Positions 18,655-28,726 of a stretch of 64,000 nt of DNA are shown here, piece by piece; position 1 is the first letter of the stretch, and each line of letters opens with the position of its first letter. Location of the stretch: assembly GCA_021820845.1 (NCBI GenBank), contig JAKADC010000005.1, forward strand, positions 124,001 to 188,000, read 5' to 3'. Source of the stretch: Pseudomonadota bacterium (GTDB lineage: Bacteria; Pseudomonadota; Gammaproteobacteria; Burkholderiales; Thiobacillaceae). The notes under the pieces are model-generated. The model was given only the letters and a program-made list of their open reading frames with translations. It made no database searches and was not told the origin of the DNA. The translations under genes and the position numbers were made by a program.

Positions 18655-20413
18655 GCCGCTGCAGCCAGTATTCGAGGAGCGCCAGATGCCACAGCTTGCT
18701 GCCCTGGATGCGGGTGTGATGGCGTTCCGGCGCGTCCAGCAGCTTGTCCACATAGGCGCGCTGATACAGTCCGCGCTCGCGGCAGGCCTGCGAATTCAAT
18801 ATGTCCTGCATGAAACGCAGGAATTCCCCGCGGACGAACTTGAGCGCCGGCATGGGAAAGTAGCCCTTCTTGCGGTCGATCACCGCGTCGGGGATCAGGC
18901 CGCGCGCGATGGTCTTGAGCACGTGCTTGCCCTCGGACGCCAGTTTCAGTTCGGGCGGCATTGAAGCCGCCAGCTCCACCAACTGATGATCGAGGAACGG
19001 CACGCGCGCTTCCAGTCCCCACGCCATGGTCATGTTGTCGACGCGTTTCACCGGATCGTCGGTGATGAGCATGGTGGTGTCCATGCGCAAGACCTGGTCG
19101 ATGAAGTCGTCGGCGAAGGGCTCGGCGAGATGCGCGGCGATCGTTTCCGCGGTGTAGTCGGGACCGTGGTAGGCCGGCGCCGCGAGTTCGAGGAACTCGG
19201 CGTGGTCGCGGTCGAAATAGTGGCGGCGGAAGCGCTCGAGCGGCGTTCCCTGCGTTTCCGCCGCCATGCGCGGATACCAGAAATAGCCGCCGAACACCTC
19301 GTCCGCGCCCTGCCCGCTCTGCACCACCTTGACGGTCCTCGCGACCTGCTCGGCGAGGAGGTAGAACGCCACCGCGTCCTGCGCGAACATCGGCTCGGAC
19401 ATCTGGTCGACCGCCTCGGGCAGGCGGCGCAGGACCTCCGAATTGGGGATCAGGTACTTGTGGTGGCGCGTGCCGTACATCGCCGCGACCGGATCCGAAT
19501 ACTCGAACTCGTTGCCGCGCTCTTCCGGCTGGTCCTCGAACCCGACCGAGAAGGTCATCAGGTCGGGCACGTTCTGCTCGGCGAGCAGGGCCACCAGCAG
19601 GCTCGAATCGAGCCCGCCGGAGAGCAGCACGCCGACCTTGACGTCGGCGATCTCGATCCGCTTCTTGACCGCCTGCCTCAGGCTGGCGTGGATGGCCTCG
19701 GTCCACTCGGCCTCGCTCTTCGGCTGCGCCGGCCGCTGCGCCTTCAGCGACCAGTATTTCCAGTGGCCGAGCTCGCCGCGCGCGTTCACCGTCAGGGTCG
19801 TGCCGGGAGCGAGCTTGCGGACGCCGTTGAAGATCGTGCGCGGCGCCGGCACCACCGCGTGCAGGGTGAACAGGTGATGCAGCGCGACCGCGTCGATCCC
19901 GGTGTCGACATCGCCCGCCGCCGTCAGCGCCTGCGGCGTCGAGGCGAAGCGGAAGCAGCCGCGGATCTCGCTGTAGTACAGCGGCTTGATGCCGAGGCGA
20001 TCACGCGCCAGGAACAGTTTCTCGCGATTCCAGATGGCGAATGCGAACATGCCGTGCAGGCGCTCGACGCAGGCCTCGCCCCATTCGAGGAACGCGCGCA
20101 GGATGACTTCGGTGTCGCCGTCGGAATGGAAGACGTGGCCCCGGCCCATGAGCTCGGCACGCAGCTCGGGATAGTTGTAGATGGTGCCGTTGAACACCAG
20201 CGCGGTGCCGGTCGCGGCGTCGACCATCGGCTGGGCGGAACGCGGCGACAGGTCGATGATCGCGAGCCGGCGGTGGCCGAGGCGCACCGGCCCGTCGGCG
20301 TGCTGGCCCTCCGCGTCGGGGCCGCGCCGCGCGAGCCTGGCCAGCATCCGCGCCATCGTGCCGGCGTCGGGCGGGACGCCGTCGAACCGGAATTCACCTG
20401 CTATGCCGCACAT
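18647..20413 (-). CDS. Asparagine-synthase-family amidotransferase, NAGGN amidotransferase-like
   Basis: MCGIAGEFRFDG class II GATase N-term, LLSGGLDSSLLVALL PP-loop, DDPVKRVDNMTMAWGLEARVPFLDHQLVELA, 588 aa. Confidence 0.85.
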   Translation of the reverse strand: MCGIAGEFRFDGVPPDAGTMARMLARLARRGPDAEGQHADGPVRLGHRRLAIIDLSPRSAQPMVDAATGTALVFNGTIYNYPELRAELMGRGHVFHSDGDTEVILRAFLEWGEACVERLHGMFAFAIWNREKLFLARDRLGIKPLYYSEIRGCFRFASTPQALTAAGDVDTGIDAVALHHLFTLHAVVPAPRTIFNGVRKLAPGTTLTVNARGELGHWKYWSLKAQRPAQPKSEAEWTEAIHASLRQAVKKRIEIADVKVGVLLSGGLDSSLLVALLAEQNVPDLMTFSVGFEDQPEERGNEFEYSDPVAAMYGTRHHKYLIPNSEVLRRLPEAVDQMSEPMFAQDAVAFYLLAEQVARTVKVVQSGQGADEVFGGYFWYPRMAAETQGTPLERFRRHYFDRDHAEFLELAAPAYHGPDYTAETIAAHLAEPFADDFIDQVLRMDTTMLITDDPVKRVDNMTMAWGLEARVPFLDHQLVELAASMPPELKLASEGKHVLKTIARGLIPDAVIDRKKGYFPMPALKFVRGEFLRFMQDILNSQACRERGLYQRAYVDKLLDAPERHHTRIQGSKLWHLALLEYWLQRHG

Positions 20414-20494
20414 TTTTCAGTCCCGTCGTTCGCGAAGGGCGCGAAGACGCGCGGTCGCGCCTCGCGTCCTTCCCGAACCAAAAATTGGTTTCAC

Positions 20495-21394
20495 TCACGC
20501 CGCCAGCGGCGGCTCGTCCCAGCGCCGCGCGAGCCAGGCCGCGTAGTGGATCAGCCTCAAGGTTCTGAGCGCTTCGACCAGATGGAGTTCACGTCGATCG
20601 AACGCCATGAAGGCCTCGTAGCCCTCGAGGATCTCGCCGATCTGGGCCGCCTGCTCCGCGCGCTCGCCCGACAGCAGCATCCACAAGTCCTGCACCGCGG
20701 GACCCATGCGGCTGTCGTCGAAGTCGACGAAATGCGGCCCGGCATCGGTCCACAGGACGTTGCCGGCGTGGCAGTCGCCGTGCAGCCGGAGGGCGCGCAC
20801 CGGGCCGGCGCGGTCGTAGCAGTGCGCGACGCCGGCGAGCGCATGCTCGACGACGCTGTCCCAGGCTGCGGCGAGATCGTCCGGCAGCCAGCGTCCGCTG
20901 CGCAGGACGTCGCGCGACGCATGGCCGAAGGTTTCGATGTCGAGCGCCGGACGATGCGCGAACGCGGCTCTCGCGCCGACCGCATGGATCCGCCCGAGGA
21001 AACGCCCCATGCGCCGCAGCGTGTCGGGGCGGTCGAATTCGGGCGGGCGGCCGCCCTGCTGCGGGTACACCGCAAAGCGGAAGCCGGCATGGCGGTGAAG
21101 GGTGGCGGCATTCAGGACCAGCGGGGCGACGACGGGAATGTCGCCTTCGGCGAGTTCGGCGGTGAACGCGTGTTCCTCCAGGATCGCCGCGTCGGTCCAG
21201 CGGCCGGGCCGGTAGAACTTCGCCACCACGGGCGCCGCGTCTTCGACGCCCATCTGGTAGACGCGGTTTTCGTAGCTGTTGAGCGCCAGCAGGCGGCCGT
21301 CCGCCCTGAGGCCGGTGCTGTCGAGCGAGTCGAGAACGCAATCGGGCGTCAACGCGGAGTAGGGGTGGGACGAATCCGGCGTGGGGCTGCGCAA
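20495..21394 (-). CDS. srkA: Stress-response Ser/Thr kinase (SrkA/YihE/RdoA family)
   Basis: NSYENRVYQMGVEDAAPVVAKFYRP, LHGDCHAGNVLW, FVDFDDSRMGPAVQDLWMLL. Confidence 0.9.
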   Translation of the reverse strand: MRSPTPDSSHPYSALTPDCVLDSLDSTGLRADGRLLALNSYENRVYQMGVEDAAPVVAKFYRPGRWTDAAILEEHAFTAELAEGDIPVVAPLVLNAATLHRHAGFRFAVYPQQGGRPPEFDRPDTLRRMGRFLGRIHAVGARAAFAHRPALDIETFGHASRDVLRSGRWLPDDLAAAWDSVVEHALAGVAHCYDRAGPVRALRLHGDCHAGNVLWTDAGPHFVDFDDSRMGPAVQDLWMLLSGERAEQAAQIGEILEGYEAFMAFDRRELHLVEALRTLRLIHYAAWLARRWDEPPLAA

Positions 21395-21482
21395 ACGGCT
21401 ATACCTTTAATCAGACGATGTGAACGCGCGACAGCGCAAGGAGATGGATAATGCCTCAACTCGCCGCTTTCATCGCCCTCGC

Positions 21483-23213
21483 ATGATGACGCACGATCCT
21501 TTCAGCATGGACATCTCCCGCCACATCTGGGCGACCCGCTACCGCGCCGCCGACGAGGCCGACATCGGCGCGAGCTGGCAGCGGGTGGCGCAGGCGATCG
21601 CGCAGGCCGAGGCGGGCGGACAGGCGGCGTGGACCGCCCGCTTCCGCGCGCTGCTGGACGGCTTCCGCTTCCTGCCCGGCGGCCGCATCCTCGCCGGCGC
21701 CGGCGCGGGACACCGGGTCACGCTGTTCAACTGTTTCGTCATGGGCACGATCGCCGACGATCTCGAGCACATTTTCGAGGCGCTCAAGGAAGGCGCGCTG
21801 ACCATGCAGCACGGCGGCGGCGTGGGCTACGATTTTTCCACCCTGCGTCCGGCCGGCACCGTCGCGGAGGCGACCGGCACGATCGCGTCGGGGCCGGTGT
21901 CGTTCATGCACATCTGGGACGCGATGTGCGCCACCATGCTGTCGACCGGCGCGCGGCGCGGCGCGATGATGGCAACGCTGCGCTGCGACCACCCCGACAT
22001 CGAGACCTTCGTCGACGCCAAGCGCGATCCCGCCGTGCTGCGGCATTTCAACCTGTCGGTGCTGGTGAGCGACGCCTTCATGGCGGCGGTGGCCGCCGAC
22101 CGCGACTGGCCGCTGACGTTTCCCGGCCTCGCCGACGCGCGCAGCGTGAAGGCGCGCGGCCTGTGGCAGCGCATCCTGCGCGCGGCCTACGACACCGCCG
22201 AACCGGGCGTGCTGTTCGTCGACACGATCAATCGCGACAACACGCTCGCGAACATGGAACACCTGACCGCCACCAATCCCTGCGGCGAGATTCCGCTGCC
22301 GCCCTACGGCGCCTGCGACCTCGGCTCGCTCAACCTGACTGCGTTCGTGACGGCGCCCTTCGCGCCGGACGCGCGCCTCGATCTCGCGGCGCTCGCCGAC
22401 GCGGCTGCGCTCGCGGCGCGCTTTCTCGACGACGTCATCGACGTCTCGCGCTTCCCGCTGCCGGCACAGGCGCAAGAGGCGCGGCGCAAGCGGCGCATCG
22501 GCCTCGGCGTCACCGGGCTGGCGGACGCGCTGGTGCTGCTCGGCCTGCGCTACGACAGCGACGCCGCGCGGCAGCTCGCCGCGCAGGCGATGCGGACGGT
22601 GCGCGACGCGGCCTATCGCGCGTCGGTCGCGCTCGCGCAGGAAAAAGGCGCGTTCCCCGCGTTCGACCGCGACGCCTTTCTGGGAAGCGGCTTCGCCAGC
22701 CGCCTGCCGGGCGACATTCGCGACGCCATCGCCGCACACGGCATCCGCAACAGCCACCTGTTGGCGATCGCGCCGGCGGGCACCATCAGCCTGCTCGCCA
22801 ACAATCTCTCGAGCGGCATCGAGCCGATTTTCTCGGCCGAAGCGGAACGTCGCGTGCTGGAAGCGGACGGCCGTTACCGCACCCATCGCGTCGTCGATTA
22901 CGCCTGCCAGCGATGGCGGCAGCTCGACCGCGGCCTGTCGCCCGCCTTCGTCGAGGCGCAGCAGATCGACCCGCTCGCCCACCTGCACATGCAGGCGGCG
23001 CTCCAGCCGCTGGTCGACAACGCCATTTCGAAAACCATCAACGTCGCCGCCGACATTCCCTTCGAACGCTTCGAGGCCCTCTACCGCCAGGCGCACGCGT
23101 CGGGGCTCAAGGGCTGCACGGTGTTCCGCCCCAACCCGGTGACGGGCGCGATCCTGAGCGAACCGGCGAGCGAGCGGGTGCAATGCTGCGGCATCGAGCG
23201 CGAGGCGGACTGA
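21483..23213 (+). CDS. Adenosylcobalamin-dependent (class II) ribonucleoside-diphosphate reductase
   Basis: FNCFVMGTI, NPCGEIPLPPYGACDLGSLNL, IAPAGTISLLANNLSSGIEPIF. Confidence 0.9.
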   Translation: MMTHDPFSMDISRHIWATRYRAADEADIGASWQRVAQAIAQAEAGGQAAWTARFRALLDGFRFLPGGRILAGAGAGHRVTLFNCFVMGTIADDLEHIFEALKEGALTMQHGGGVGYDFSTLRPAGTVAEATGTIASGPVSFMHIWDAMCATMLSTGARRGAMMATLRCDHPDIETFVDAKRDPAVLRHFNLSVLVSDAFMAAVAADRDWPLTFPGLADARSVKARGLWQRILRAAYDTAEPGVLFVDTINRDNTLANMEHLTATNPCGEIPLPPYGACDLGSLNLTAFVTAPFAPDARLDLAALADAAALAARFLDDVIDVSRFPLPAQAQEARRKRRIGLGVTGLADALVLLGLRYDSDAARQLAAQAMRTVRDAAYRASVALAQEKGAFPAFDRDAFLGSGFASRLPGDIRDAIAAHGIRNSHLLAIAPAGTISLLANNLSSGIEPIFSAEAERRVLEADGRYRTHRVVDYACQRWRQLDRGLSPAFVEAQQIDPLAHLHMQAALQPLVDNAISKTINVAADIPFERFEALYRQAHASGLKGCTVFRPNPVTGAILSEPASERVQCCGIEREAD

Positions 23214-23220
23214 GATCGCG

Positions 23221-24147
23221 ATGACCACGCCCCGGACGCCGCTCGTCGGTCTCGCGCTCGGCGGCGGCGCCGCGCGCGGCTGGGCCCATATCGGTGTCAT
23301 TCGCGCGCTCGCCGACGCCGGGATCGAGCCCGACGTCGTCTGCGGAACCTCGATCGGCGCGCTGGTCGGCGCGGCCTACGTCGGCGGCGAACTCGACCGG
23401 CTGGAGGCGTGGGTGCGCGGCCTGCGCCTGCAAACCGTGGTGAGCTTCCTGGATTTTTCGCTCGGCAGCGGACTGATCAAGGGCGACCGGCTGATCCAGT
23501 TCTTTCGCAGCCAGTTCGGCGACCGCGACATCGGCGAGCTGGCGCGTCCGTTCGGCGCCGTCGCCACCGACCTGCGGCGCGGCCGCGAGATCTGGCTGCG
23601 CGAGGGCCAGGTGAGCGACGCGGTGCGCGCGTCGATCGCGCTGCCGGGGCTGTTCACGCCGGCGCCGCACGACGGCGGCTGGCTCGTCGACGGCGGCCTC
23701 GTCAACCCGGTGCCGGTGTCGCTGTGCCGTGCGATGGGCGCCGACATCGTGATCGCGGTCGACCTCAATGCCGATCTGCTCGGACGCCGCTTCAGGACCG
23801 CGCCGTCCGAGGCGGCACGCCCGCCGGCGCTCGCCGAGGAAAACGAGAAGCCGGCGGCCGACAGCGTGATGGCGCGCATCCAGGCGAGCATGGCGCAGTT
23901 CGCGAGCAACCGCGGCACGGCGCCGCGTGCGCCCGCGATGCTCGACGTGCTCGCCACCAGCATCAACATCATGCAGGTTCTGATCACGCGCAGCCGGCTG
24001 GCGGGCGAACCGGCCGACGTGATGATCACGCCGCTGCTCGCCGACCTCGGACTGATGGAGTTTCACCGCGCCGCGGTCGCGATCGAGGCGGGGCGCCGCG
24101 CGGTCAAGATCGCGATGCCGCAGCTGCAGGGGCGCCTCGAGGCGTGA
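23221..24147 (+). CDS. Patatin-like phospholipase (RssA-type)
   Basis: ALGGGAARGWAHIGVIRAL, GTSIGALVGA (GxSxG), VDGGLVNPVP (DGG). Confidence 0.92.
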   Translation: MTTPRTPLVGLALGGGAARGWAHIGVIRALADAGIEPDVVCGTSIGALVGAAYVGGELDRLEAWVRGLRLQTVVSFLDFSLGSGLIKGDRLIQFFRSQFGDRDIGELARPFGAVATDLRRGREIWLREGQVSDAVRASIALPGLFTPAPHDGGWLVDGGLVNPVPVSLCRAMGADIVIAVDLNADLLGRRFRTAPSEAARPPALAEENEKPAADSVMARIQASMAQFASNRGTAPRAPAMLDVLATSINIMQVLITRSRLAGEPADVMITPLLADLGLMEFHRAAVAIEAGRRAVKIAMPQLQGRLEA

Positions 24148-24159
24148 GCGGATGCCGGC

Positions 24160-24432
24160 CTAGTCCGGCGACGCGCACAGCGCGAGCTTGCGCGCGCGGT
24201 TCAGACGCTTGATCGCCGCTTCGCGCCGGGCCGCGTCGGCGCGCGTCGGCGCGGCCTCGAGATAGACCAGTTGCACCGGCCGCCTGCCGCGCGTGTAGCG
24301 TGCGCCGGAATCGCCATCGCCGTTGTGCTCGGCGACCCGGCGCGCCGCGTCGGTGGTGATGCCGGTGTAGAGCGAGCCGTCGGCGCAGCGCAGCATGTAG
24401 ACCCACCATGCGGTACGGGAAGCGGCCGGCAC
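24160..24432 (-). CDS. GIY-YIG nuclease family protein
   Basis: WWVYMLRCADGSLYTGITTDAARRVAEHN; 90 aa. Confidence 0.9.
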   Translation of the reverse strand: MPAASRTAWWVYMLRCADGSLYTGITTDAARRVAEHNGDGDSGARYTRGRRPVQLVYLEAAPTRADAARREAAIKRLNRARKLALCASPD

Positions 24433-24439
24433 GGTCGGC

Positions 24440-25777
24440 TCACACGTCGGCGGAAAGCTGTTGCGCCCAGAGCAGCGCGTCCATGTGCACGCCGTTGATC
24501 TCGGCGACGTCGCGTCCGATCTGTTTCGCCAGCGCCTCGATGCTGCTGCGGTCGTCCTGCTCGCAGGCGGCCGCCAGCGCGAGATACGGCGCGTACGGCC
24601 CGCGCTGCGACACGATCGCCTCGGTGATTTCGACCGGCAGGCTGACCTGCTTCAGCACCTGCTCCATCGGCGTGCGCATCACCACATCGAGGAGCGAGAA
24701 CAGGCCGGCGACGAAGATTTCGTCGCGCGCCTTGGCGAACAGGGCGCGTCCCGCCAGCTGCTCGGCCACCCGCGCGCGCACCAGTGCATTTTCCAGCACG
24801 GCGTGATCGAGTTCCTGCGCCTGGCCGCCGGTGAACAGAATCAGCGTCAGCCAGCGATACAACTTGTCCTGCCCCATCACCATCAGCGCCTGTTCGATGC
24901 CGCCGATCTTGTGCATCAGCCCCATGCCCGGCGAATTGACATAACGCAGCAGCCGCACCGACAGCGCCGGATCATGGCGAAACTGGGCAGCCAGTTCGGG
25001 CTGGCCCGCGCCGGTGCGCACCCGGTTCATCAGGTCCAGGACCTTGGCGCGCGAGGGACCCATCGGGGGGCTGTCGAGCGTTTCGCGGCGCGTGATGAAC
25101 GGTCCCATGAACAGCGCGAACTGCAGCTTGTGGCACATGTGGAACGCTTCCAGCGTCTGCACGCCGGTCGCGACGAAGCGCTTGCCGGTGGCGAGCCGCG
25201 ACAGCGCGGCCATCTGGGCGGCGATGGCCGGCACGTCCTCGCTGCTCACGTCCATCGCCACATAGTCCACGCGCGCCAGCAGCCCGTGCCGCTCGGGCCG
25301 CATGACGGCGTCGGCCCGCGCGGCGAAACTGAAGCCGCGCGCTTTCAAGGCCTCGATGCGTGCCGGCAGCGAAGCGTCGAGCGCGAACCCGGCGTCGAGT
25401 TCGAGCAGCCAGATCGTGCCGCGAGCGGGCCAGGTCTCGATCAGCGGGTGATGCAAGGTCGCCGGCGCAATGGGCACGAACGCCAATCGCTGCTCCAGCA
25501 TGCGGGCGATGTCCATGCGCTGCAGGTTGTCCAGCAGGGTCTCATCGTAGAGCTGCTGCATGGCCGGCAGATCGCGGCCCTCGTCGAGCGCGCGCCGCAG
25601 CATGAACGTGTAGCCCGCCACCCGCTGGTCGCGGCCGAGCATGGCTTCGCGACGCATCACCGACGGCGCCCCGTCCGCCTGCGCAGCCGGCGTGCCGGCC
25701 TTGACCCGCGGGGCGCCCGGCGGTGCCGCGGCATTTTCGCGGTTGCCCGACCACATTCCGACGAGACGATTCAGCAC
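24440..25777 (-). CDS. EAL (degenerate)/HDOD domain signal-transduction protein
   Basis: HDOD-like RLLRYVNSPGMGLMHKIGGIEQALMVMGQDKLYRWLTLI; GTG start at 25777 with GGGAGGA upstream; frame lacks intact EAL signature. Confidence 0.8.
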   Translation of the reverse strand: MLNRLVGMWSGNRENAAAPPGAPRVKAGTPAAQADGAPSVMRREAMLGRDQRVAGYTFMLRRALDEGRDLPAMQQLYDETLLDNLQRMDIARMLEQRLAFVPIAPATLHHPLIETWPARGTIWLLELDAGFALDASLPARIEALKARGFSFAARADAVMRPERHGLLARVDYVAMDVSSEDVPAIAAQMAALSRLATGKRFVATGVQTLEAFHMCHKLQFALFMGPFITRRETLDSPPMGPSRAKVLDLMNRVRTGAGQPELAAQFRHDPALSVRLLRYVNSPGMGLMHKIGGIEQALMVMGQDKLYRWLTLILFTGGQAQELDHAVLENALVRARVAEQLAGRALFAKARDEIFVAGLFSLLDVVMRTPMEQVLKQVSLPVEITEAIVSQRGPYAPYLALAAACEQDDRSSIEALAKQIGRDVAEINGVHMDALLWAQQLSADV

Positions 25778-25984
25778 GCTTTTTTCCTCCCTGATATATT
25801 CCGACGTATCAGGTGAGTAATCGGCAGTGCCCTTCCCGCCTGAAGCCTTCCCGCGCTTTTTTTCGCTGCCCCCGGAAAAGCCGACGTTCCCGGGCCCTGT
25901 GCTACAAAAACAGGGGGCGCCGGCGCGCGGTGGCGCGGCCCTGCCGACGATCCCGACCGACGCCGCCTTGAGGAAAGCCCGCCC

Positions 25985-26950
25985 ATGCAGATCGAATGCT
26001 ACGCCCAACGCCTGCTCAATCCGTTTCGCGGCGTGATGCACACGATCCGGTACCAGTCGGCCGAGGCGGTGACGACCGACGGCGTCGAATGGGACATCTA
26101 CGTGGCGAACGACGCCCTGCTCGACGGACTGGGGCACGCCGGGCGCCGCGCGCAGATCTCCGACATCCGCTACGGCCGCTGGTCGGCGGAAAAAGGCCTG
26201 AAGCGCGGCCCGCTTTTCCCGTCGGACGATTTCAGGCGGCTGGAAGAAATGGGCGCGGTCGTCTACGAGCATCTGCTCAAGCGGCACCGCGACGTGCCGT
26301 TTCCCTTCCGCGACCCGTTCGAACTGTGGCTGCTCGACCGCGACGACCGGCCGCTCGCGCTGCTGCACAGCGTGCGCACCGACGTCGAAACCGACACCCG
26401 GCCGCCGCTCGACTGGCGCGCCGGGCTCGCGGCGCAGGAAGGATTCGAGAGCACGGCAGTGAGCGGCCTGGCCGAACCCGCGGCCGTCTACCTGACGCGG
26501 CACGTGAACAGCCTGGCGAGCGGCGTGGTGCAATGGTTCCGGCGCTCGGACGACGGGGCCGGCCTCGGCCTGCTTACGCTCAAAGGCGGCGATCACCTGC
26601 GCGGACGCGTGCTCGACGCCGACGCCTTCCCCCAGCAGTTCATCTCCACGGCGGGCATGGACGACGCGCACGCGCGGCTGGTACACGACTACCACGCCTG
26701 GCAGGCGCCGTGGCTGTTGCTGCTGCCGCATCTGGACGTCGCGGCGCGCAGCCGGCTCGAGGCCTCGGCCTGCCGGCAGGCCGAGCTGGTCGAGAAGCAC
26801 TTCCGGCTTTACCCCATGGTGATCGATCGCGCCGCCCTCTACGCCGCGCGCGTCGAAGCGGCACTCGTGCGCAGTCAGCCGCGAAAGAAGGCGGCGAGCG
26901 AGGTCATGCCGATGTATTACATCGAGCTCGGCGTCAGCGCGGACGAGTAA
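25985..26950 (+). CDS. Hypothetical protein, 321 aa
   Basis: Long ORF with coding-like composition; no domain I recognise. Confidence 0.65.
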   Translation: MQIECYAQRLLNPFRGVMHTIRYQSAEAVTTDGVEWDIYVANDALLDGLGHAGRRAQISDIRYGRWSAEKGLKRGPLFPSDDFRRLEEMGAVVYEHLLKRHRDVPFPFRDPFELWLLDRDDRPLALLHSVRTDVETDTRPPLDWRAGLAAQEGFESTAVSGLAEPAAVYLTRHVNSLASGVVQWFRRSDDGAGLGLLTLKGGDHLRGRVLDADAFPQQFISTAGMDDAHARLVHDYHAWQAPWLLLLPHLDVAARSRLEASACRQAELVEKHFRLYPMVIDRAALYAARVEAALVRSQPRKKAASEVMPMYYIELGVSADE

Positions 26951-26968
26951 TCCGGCGCGCCGCGGACG

Positions 26969-27508
26969 TCACATCCGCACCGGCTCGAAGGTCGCATCGA
27001 GGTTCTGGTCGTCGCAATAATCGAGGAAGTCGCCGCGCAGCGTGGCGATGTGGGCGTCCGCGGGAATGCCGAGCGTCATGTGGACCGCGAACATCGGCGC
27101 GCCGGTGTGCGGGGCCGGATACGTTTCGGTTTCGAGCGCCTCGATGTTGATGTGCAGGCGGGCGAAGAAGTTGGCGAGGCTGTTGACGATGCCGGGCTGG
27201 TCGAGCGCGGCGACTTCCACGGTATAGGGAATCAGCGGCTTGTCGGCGCGCGTCGGACGGGTGCGCTGCTGGGTGAGCGACAGTCCCAGCTCCTCGGCGA
27301 CGGCGGGAAGGCGTGCTTCCAGCTTGGCCAGCGCGTCCCAGCTTCCGGATACGCGCATCAGGAGCGCGAAGCGGCCGCCCAGCGCGGCCATGCGCGATTC
27401 CTCGATGTTGCAGCCCGACTCGGTGATGCGGCGGGTAAAGCCTTCCACCAGGCCGATTTTGTCCTCGCCGCTTGCGGTGATGACGAGTGATTCGGTGTCG
27501 TTGGCCAT
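26969..27508 (-). CDS. ACT-domain protein, GcvR-like
   Basis: Two ACT-like repeats (LVITASGEDKIGLVEGFTRRI and VEVAALDQPGIVNSLANFFA). Confidence 0.85.
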   Translation of the reverse strand: MANDTESLVITASGEDKIGLVEGFTRRITESGCNIEESRMAALGGRFALLMRVSGSWDALAKLEARLPAVAEELGLSLTQQRTRPTRADKPLIPYTVEVAALDQPGIVNSLANFFARLHINIEALETETYPAPHTGAPMFAVHMTLGIPADAHIATLRGDFLDYCDDQNLDATFEPVRM

Positions 27509-28533
27509 TAAATGAGCTCCCGGTCAGACAGTTCTTTTTTGATATAGGCGTAAAAGATCGGCGCGGCGATGACGCCCTGCACGCCGAAGGCGGCTTCCAT
27601 CACGAGCATGGCGACGAGCAGTTCCCACGCGCGCGCCTGGATCCGCCCGCCGATGATACGGGCATTCACGAAATATTCGAGCTTGTGGATGAAAATCAGG
27701 AAGGCCAGCGAGGCGGCGGCGATGTTCAGCGACTGCGACAGCGAAACGATGACGATGACGCTGTTGGAAATGAGATTCCCCAGCACGGGAATCAGGCCGA
27801 CCACGAAGGTGACGAGGATCATGGTCTTGGTGAAGGGCAGGGACACGCCGAACGCGGGCAGCAACACGCCGAGATAGAGGCCGGTCAACAGCGCGTTGAG
27901 CGCCGAAATGCGGATCTGCGCGAACACGATGCGCCGGAAGGCGTCGCCGAGGCGCTGCGCCCGCTCGCTCAGCGCCTGCGCCAGCGGCGCGAGCGCCTGT
28001 CCGCGGGCGGCCTCGCGCAGGGCGATGAGGCTGCCGATCAGAAGTCCGAGCATGAAATGCAGCAGCGTGTGTCCGACGTCGCCGCTGAGCTTGCGGATTT
28101 CCAGCGCATGGTTGCGCAGCCACTCGACAAGGCCGGAACGGATGACCGATTCGTCGCCTTGCGGCATCCAGGGGACGGCCCATTGCGGCATCAGGCTGCG
28201 CGAGCTGTCGATGATCTCGGCCATCTTGGTGAGCAGCCCGGTCACGCTCCCTTCCGCGCGCAGATACACGATCGCGCCCGCAGTAAACCCGCCCAGGGCG
28301 CCGAGCACGATCAGCGTGATGAGCGCCACCACCAGCACCTTGGCCCAGTTGTGATCGAGCCGTCCGATGACGAAGCGCGGCGCCAGCAGGTGCACGAGCT
28401 GGACGACCAGCAAGCCGGCCAGCAGCGCCGGGAGCAGGTGGAAGACCAGCGTGAACAGGAGCACCACCCCCATCAGCAGCCAGGCGGCGACCTGATACCG
28501 GGTGGCGGCGCAAAGGGGAGCGGGCGAGGACAT
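27508..28533 (-). CDS. AI-2E family transporter (PerM/TqsA type)
   Basis: Multi-TM, VGLIPVLGNLISNSVIVIVSL; start at MSSPAPL. Confidence 0.87.
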   Translation of the reverse strand: MSSPAPLCAATRYQVAAWLLMGVVLLFTLVFHLLPALLAGLLVVQLVHLLAPRFVIGRLDHNWAKVLVVALITLIVLGALGGFTAGAIVYLRAEGSVTGLLTKMAEIIDSSRSLMPQWAVPWMPQGDESVIRSGLVEWLRNHALEIRKLSGDVGHTLLHFMLGLLIGSLIALREAARGQALAPLAQALSERAQRLGDAFRRIVFAQIRISALNALLTGLYLGVLLPAFGVSLPFTKTMILVTFVVGLIPVLGNLISNSVIVIVSLSQSLNIAAASLAFLIFIHKLEYFVNARIIGGRIQARAWELLVAMLVMEAAFGVQGVIAAPIFYAYIKKELSDRELI

Positions 28534-28726
28534 GGCGGCACAGTGCCAAGAAACGCGGCGGCGGGCAAGTGGGCTGCGCCGCCGGCGTTGCCGCCGCGAC
28601 GCGCAGGGGGAACTTTCCTCCAAAGCTAATGTTCAGAAAACAGTCCGCATCGATTCAGGCAAGGGATGCCCACGCGCGGCTGGACCTGGATCGACCCGCC
28701 GATAACGATAAACCGGAGTTTTCGAC

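Noticed and set aside
20476-20490. AACCAA-AAA-TTGGTT hairpin between srkA and the amidotransferase as a terminator
   Set aside because: Only 6 bp, AT-rich stem without a convincing U-tract; too weak to call.
18986-21451. 821-aa plus-strand ORF opposite asnB-like and srkA genes
   Set aside because: Arg/Gly/His/Val-rich antisense translation typical of high-GC DNA; the minus-strand genes have clear domain motifs.
25778-26800. N-terminal extension of the EAL/HDOD ORF to 786 aa
   Set aside because: Antisense to the 25985-26950 gene; GTG 25777 has a good SD, so the extension is unlikely to be translated.
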